This document shows, piece after piece, positions 6,609-8,768 of a stretch of 8,768 nt of DNA (positions are counted from its first letter, which is position 1; the number at the start of each line of letters is the position of its first letter). The translations under genes were made by a program, and so were the position numbers. The notes beneath the pieces are model-generated. The model was not told where the DNA came from, did no database searches, and saw nothing but the letters and a program-made list of their open reading frames with translations. The DNA is taken from contig DAOVYW010000091.1 in the NCBI GenBank assembly GCA_030635415.1, positions 1-8,768 on the forward strand, read 5' to 3'. This DNA comes from Candidatus Firestoneibacteriota bacterium. GTDB taxonomy: Bacteria; Oederibacteriota; JAAXVQ01; JAUVAV01.

Positions 6609-6612
6609 TTTT

Positions 6613-6619
6613 CCTCCTT
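6613..6619 (-). promoter_or_regulatory. Ribosome binding site of the outer-membrane protein gene
   Basis: AAGGAGG on the minus strand lies 4 nt before the ATG at 6608 and fixes that start. Confidence 0.8.
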
Positions 6620-6793
6620 GGAATAGTTGATCTGTTCTACCTGCCAATACTTGTTTTTAAAGCGCTCACCCCCCTGAGATGCGTTGTAGCGGTTTATGGC
6701 CGCCAGGTGTATGTTTAAAGAAACCTTAAGTTACAGTATGACAAAAGATCTCTTTGGCAATAGGGTGTTAGAAACCATCTAAGTTTAAAAATT
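6620..6793 (-). other. Long 5' leader of the outer-membrane protein mRNA
   Basis: If the promoter at 6801-6830 is used, the mRNA carries about 190 untranslated nucleotides. I see only small stems in it, such as CTCA-GGGGGG-TGAG (6665-6678), with no recognisable riboswitch and no convincing small ORF. It makes up most of the gap between this gene and guaB. Confidence 0.4.
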
Positions 6794-6807
6794 ATGATAA
6801 ATCATAA
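6792..6807. promoter_or_regulatory. Candidate operator palindrome over the outer-membrane protein -10
   Basis: TTATGAT-AA-ATCATAA is a perfect inverted repeat with 7-bp arms. It covers the predicted -10 and the start of transcription of the minus-strand gene, a classic place for repressor binding. No regulator can be named. Confidence 0.4.
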
Positions 6808-6830
6808 CAAAAATAAAATTGAAAAGTCAA
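6801..6830 (-). promoter_or_regulatory. Promoter of the outer-membrane protein gene
   Basis: On the minus strand, TTGACT (6830-6825) and TATGAT (6806-6801) are separated by 18 bp in an AT-rich setting. The promoter is back to back with the guaB promoter, the two -35 boxes being 25 bp apart. Confidence 0.6.
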
Positions 6831-6855
6831 TTAAAAAAAGGTTTCTCCCCTTAGC

Positions 6856-6884
6856 TTGACTTTTTCCGGCTCATTTGCTATTAT
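6856..6884 (+). promoter_or_regulatory. guaB promoter, sigma70 type
   Basis: TTGACT (6856-6861), a 17-bp spacer and TATTAT (6879-6884) are close to consensus. The predicted transcript starts near 6891, giving a leader of about 55 nt before guaB. Confidence 0.82.
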
Positions 6885-6931
6885 CCAATTTTCCTCCGGA
6901 GTTGTTGGACGGGCTCCGGTTATAGATTAAG

Positions 6932-6937
6932 AGGAGG
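6932..6937 (+). promoter_or_regulatory. guaB ribosome binding site deciding between two TTG starts
   Basis: AGGAGG is followed by TTG codons at 6940 and 6946, both in frame. Only 2 nt separate it from the first, but 8 nt separate it from the second, so 6946 is preferred. Confidence 0.7.
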
Positions 6938-6945
6938 TTTTGGCC

Positions 6946-8418
6946 TTGCCCCCCACATCCCGAAAAGTCCTGATTCCTGAGGGACTTACCTTTGATGATG
7001 TACTTTTGAAGCCGGCCAAGTCCGAGGTCCTGCCGCGGCAGACCGAGATCCGGACCCGGATTACCAAGCGTATTGAACTGAATATTCCGCTCCTTTCAGC
7101 CGCCATGGATACAGTCACTGAGGCGCGCCTGGCTATTGCTCTGGCCCAGGAAGGCGGCATGGGAATTATCCATAAAAATATGACTCCGGAGCGCCAAGCC
7201 GAAGAGGTTGACAGGGTCAAACGTTCGGAGAGCGGAATGATTCGCGATCCTATTACCCTGGGACCGGAAAACCGGATTGCCGAGGCGGTGGAAGCTATGG
7301 AGCATTACGGCATTTCCGGCGTGCCGATTACTCAGGAAGGCCGGTTGGTAGGCATTCTGACCAATCGTGATCTGCGGTTCCAGAAAAATTTTGACCGAAA
7401 AATTTCCGAGGTGATGACCAGAAAAAACCTGGTTACCACGCCCGTGGGCACCAGCCTTAAAACCGCGGGCGAAATTCTTTATCGCCATCGAATTGAGAAG
7501 CTGCCGGTTGTGGATGGCAAGGGCATGCTGCGGGGCTTAATAACCATCAAGGACATAGAGAAACGCCTGCGTTTTCCGCATGCCTGTAAAGACAAAGACG
7601 GCCGCTTGCGGGTCGGAGCAGCCGTGGGACCGGGTGAAGACTTTGAGCAGCGGGTGGGATTATTAATTTCCACCGGCGTGGATATTATCTGCGTGGATAC
7701 CGCGCATGGGCATTCCCAGGGCGTGCTGGTGGCAGTCAAGCGCCTGAAAAGCAAATATCCCGGCATGGAAGTGATGGCCGGCAATGTGGCTACGGCCCAG
7801 GCTGTTCGCGACCTGATTTCCGCGGGAGCGGATGCTGTCAAGGTTGGCATAGGTCCGGGTTCAATCTGTACTACACGGGTGGTAGCCGGCGTGGGGGTTC
7901 CCCAAATATCAGCTATTATGGAATGTGCAGGAGCCGCTAAAGGCCGGGCGCGCGTAATATCGGATGGTGGGGTTAAATTTTCCGGGGATATTACCAAAGC
8001 CCTGGCTGCCGGAGCGGATGCTGTGATGATCGGCAATTTATTCGCCGGAACCGATGAGAGTCCGGGAGATATTGTTATTCTTGAGGGCCGCAATTTTAAA
8101 GTGTACCGGGGCATGGGATCTCTGGGCTCCATGAAGCGTGGCAGCCGCGACCGGTATTTTCAGTATGAAATCAAGGACGAGAGCAAATTAGTGCCCGAAG
8201 GGATTGAAGGCCGGGTGCCGTATCGCGGGCCCTTGGCCGCCTCGGTTTATCAGTTAATGGGTGGGCTCCGGGCCGGTATGGGTTATTGCGGCTGTCGGGC
8301 CCTGGCGGAATTAAAAACCCGGGCTGAATTCATACGCATAACGCATGCGGCTCTGCGCGAGAGCCATCCGCATGATGTCATAATTACCAATGAGGCGCCT
8401 AATTATCGAATGTCATGA
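6946..8418 (+). CDS. guaB: IMP dehydrogenase
   Basis: This enzyme catalyses NAD-dependent oxidation of IMP to XMP, the first committed step of guanine nucleotide synthesis, in the cytoplasm. The 490 residues match the usual bacterial length. In order it shows the N-terminal LTFDDVLLKPA (14-24); PLLSAAMDTVTEA of the barrel; two CBS domains (about 95-210, with GISGVPIT and IEKLPVVD); the catalytic loop GPGSICTTR with Cys308; ISDGG (338-342); IGNLFAGTDESPG; and the mobile flap around GIEGRVPYRG with Arg423 and Tyr426. All key residues are present, so the enzyme should be active. The CBS pair normally mediates control by adenine and guanine nucleotides. The start is TTG at 6946, because the alternative TTG at 6940 sits too close to the ribosome site. 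It has its own strong promoter and a terminator; guaA follows 239 bp downstream. Confidence 0.98.
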   Translation: MPPTSRKVLIPEGLTFDDVLLKPAKSEVLPRQTEIRTRITKRIELNIPLLSAAMDTVTEARLAIALAQEGGMGIIHKNMTPERQAEEVDRVKRSESGMIRDPITLGPENRIAEAVEAMEHYGISGVPITQEGRLVGILTNRDLRFQKNFDRKISEVMTRKNLVTTPVGTSLKTAGEILYRHRIEKLPVVDGKGMLRGLITIKDIEKRLRFPHACKDKDGRLRVGAAVGPGEDFEQRVGLLISTGVDIICVDTAHGHSQGVLVAVKRLKSKYPGMEVMAGNVATAQAVRDLISAGADAVKVGIGPGSICTTRVVAGVGVPQISAIMECAGAAKGRARVISDGGVKFSGDITKALAAGADAVMIGNLFAGTDESPGDIVILEGRNFKVYRGMGSLGSMKRGSRDRYFQYEIKDESKLVPEGIEGRVPYRGPLAASVYQLMGGLRAGMGYCGCRALAELKTRAEFIRITHAALRESHPHDVIITNEAPNYRMS

Positions 8419-8473
8419 GCCGGGGTATGAAAGTGTCCGGCGTTGATCTGCCAGAGAGTTGGATGTTTTCAGG

Positions 8474-8497
8474 GGCGGCCCCGCGGGTCGCCTTTTT
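8474..8497 (+). terminator. Rho-independent terminator after guaB
   Basis: GGCGGCCC and GGGTCGCC form an 8-bp stem with one G-U pair and a CGC loop, followed by TTTTT. It lies 55 nt past the guaB stop and suggests that guaA is at least partly transcribed on its own. Confidence 0.88.
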
Positions 8498-8535
8498 GTG
8501 TTTAATTTAGGATTCGTGAGGTAGATCCAGCAATT

Positions 8536-8560
8536 GTAGGGGCGACGCGTGCGTCGTCCT
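8536..8560. repeat. GTAGGGGCG hairpin repeat, first
   Basis: Starting with GTAGGGGCG, the sequence folds into a 10-bp stem with two G-U pairs around a GT centre (8539-8560, GACGC against GCGTC inside). It resembles the GTAGGGGCG-type dispersed intergenic palindromes seen in many bacterial genomes. The family assignment is from memory and not verified here. Confidence 0.45.
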
Positions 8561-8576
8561 GGTCCATTGGCAAGTA

Positions 8577-8602
8577 GTAGGGGCGTTTAATTAAAAGCCC
8601 TA
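8577..8602. repeat. GTAGGGGCG hairpin repeat, second
   Basis: A second GTAGGGGCG stands 41 bp after the first and folds with AAAGCCCTA through a one-base bulge around a TTTAATTAAA palindrome. The spacer between the guaB terminator and guaA is therefore two consecutive hairpins. No convincing guaA promoter hexamer pair is visible; TTGGCA at 8567 has only a weak partner. Confidence 0.4.
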
Positions 8603-8644
8603 AGTCCGGGGATGGTATATCTCAGAGAACCACTAACCAGGAGC

Positions 8645-8649
8645 AGGAG
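8645..8649 (+). promoter_or_regulatory. guaA ribosome binding site
   Basis: AGGAG lies 8 nt before the ATG at 8658. Confidence 0.75.
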
Positions 8650-8657
8650 TTATAGTC

Positions 8658-8768
8658 ATGGCACAACCGGAAGAGTTTATTTTGATTCTCGACTTTGGTT
8701 CCCAGTACACCCAGTTGATAGCCCGGAGGGTCCGGGAACTAAATATCTACTGTGAAATTCATCCTTAT
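8658..8768 (+). CDS. guaA: GMP synthase (glutamine-hydrolysing), N-terminal fragment at window edge
   Basis: Only the first 37 codons are inside the window. They read MAQPEEFILILDFGSQYTQ and continue LIARRVRELNIYCEIHPY. This is the opening strand and helix of the class I glutamine amidotransferase domain of GuaA, with the diagnostic ILDFGSQYTQLIARRVRE. The enzyme converts XMP to GMP using glutamine and ATP, directly after GuaB in the pathway. The catalytic Cys-His-Glu and the ATP pyrophosphatase domain lie beyond the edge. Its position on the same strand after guaB, with a good ribosome site, supports the call. CarA and other amidotransferases do not begin this way. Confidence 0.96.
   Translation, partial: MAQPEEFILILDFGSQYTQLIARRVRELNIYCEIHPY

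Noticed and set aside
7479..8132. Minus-strand open frame of 217 codons inside guaB
   Set aside because: Antisense shadow of a highly conserved gene; composition is rich in Pro, Ser, Thr and Arg as expected from the opposite strand of GC-rich third positions.
1..8768. CRISPR arrays, tRNA or rRNA genes, transposase genes
   Set aside because: No short regularly spaced repeats, no cloverleaf-like segments with TTCGANTC cores in gaps, and no transposase-like protein on either strand.

Overview
The window comes from a Gram-negative bacterium of moderate GC content. Two TonB-dependent outer-membrane receptors and a third small outer-membrane beta-barrel protein, all with signal peptides and C-terminal Phe where the end is visible, require an outer membrane. 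Strong Shine-Dalgarno sequences, GTG and TTG starts and sigma70-type promoters fit a proteobacterium or a related didermic phylum. The sequence alone does not settle the phylum.

Left part (1-5594, all on the minus strand): two tandem copies of a two-gene unit. Each unit encodes a periplasmic substrate-binding protein of the PF04392 (ABC_sub_bind) type, followed 37-38 nt later by a TonB-dependent receptor. In transcription order (right to left) these are binding protein 2 (5589-4657), receptor 2 (4618-2321), binding protein 1 (2224-1328) and receptor 1 (1290 to beyond the left edge). The copies are about three quarters to four fifths identical by eye, with patches that are almost identical. 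A compact inverted-repeat element flanked by AACTA direct repeats sits at the receptor 2 stop codon. A 22-bp relic of a receptor 3' end lies just upstream of binding protein 2, which suggests that the array once had another unit there. No ABC permease or ATPase gene is present.

Middle (5595-6945): an AT-rich promoter-like region with a 16-bp palindrome upstream of the array, a strong rho-independent terminator, and a gene for a small outer-membrane beta-barrel protein (minus strand). That gene has a leader of about 190 nt and a promoter divergent from guaB.

Right part (6856-8768, plus strand): a clear sigma70 promoter, guaB (IMP dehydrogenase), a rho-independent terminator, a 160-bp spacer with two GTAGGGGCG hairpins, and the first 37 codons of guaA (GMP synthase). 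The two enzymes carry out IMP to XMP to GMP. This is a housekeeping purine locus beside an accessory transport array. I infer that each receptor imports a ligand across the outer membrane and hands it to its partner binding protein. The ligand is unknown.
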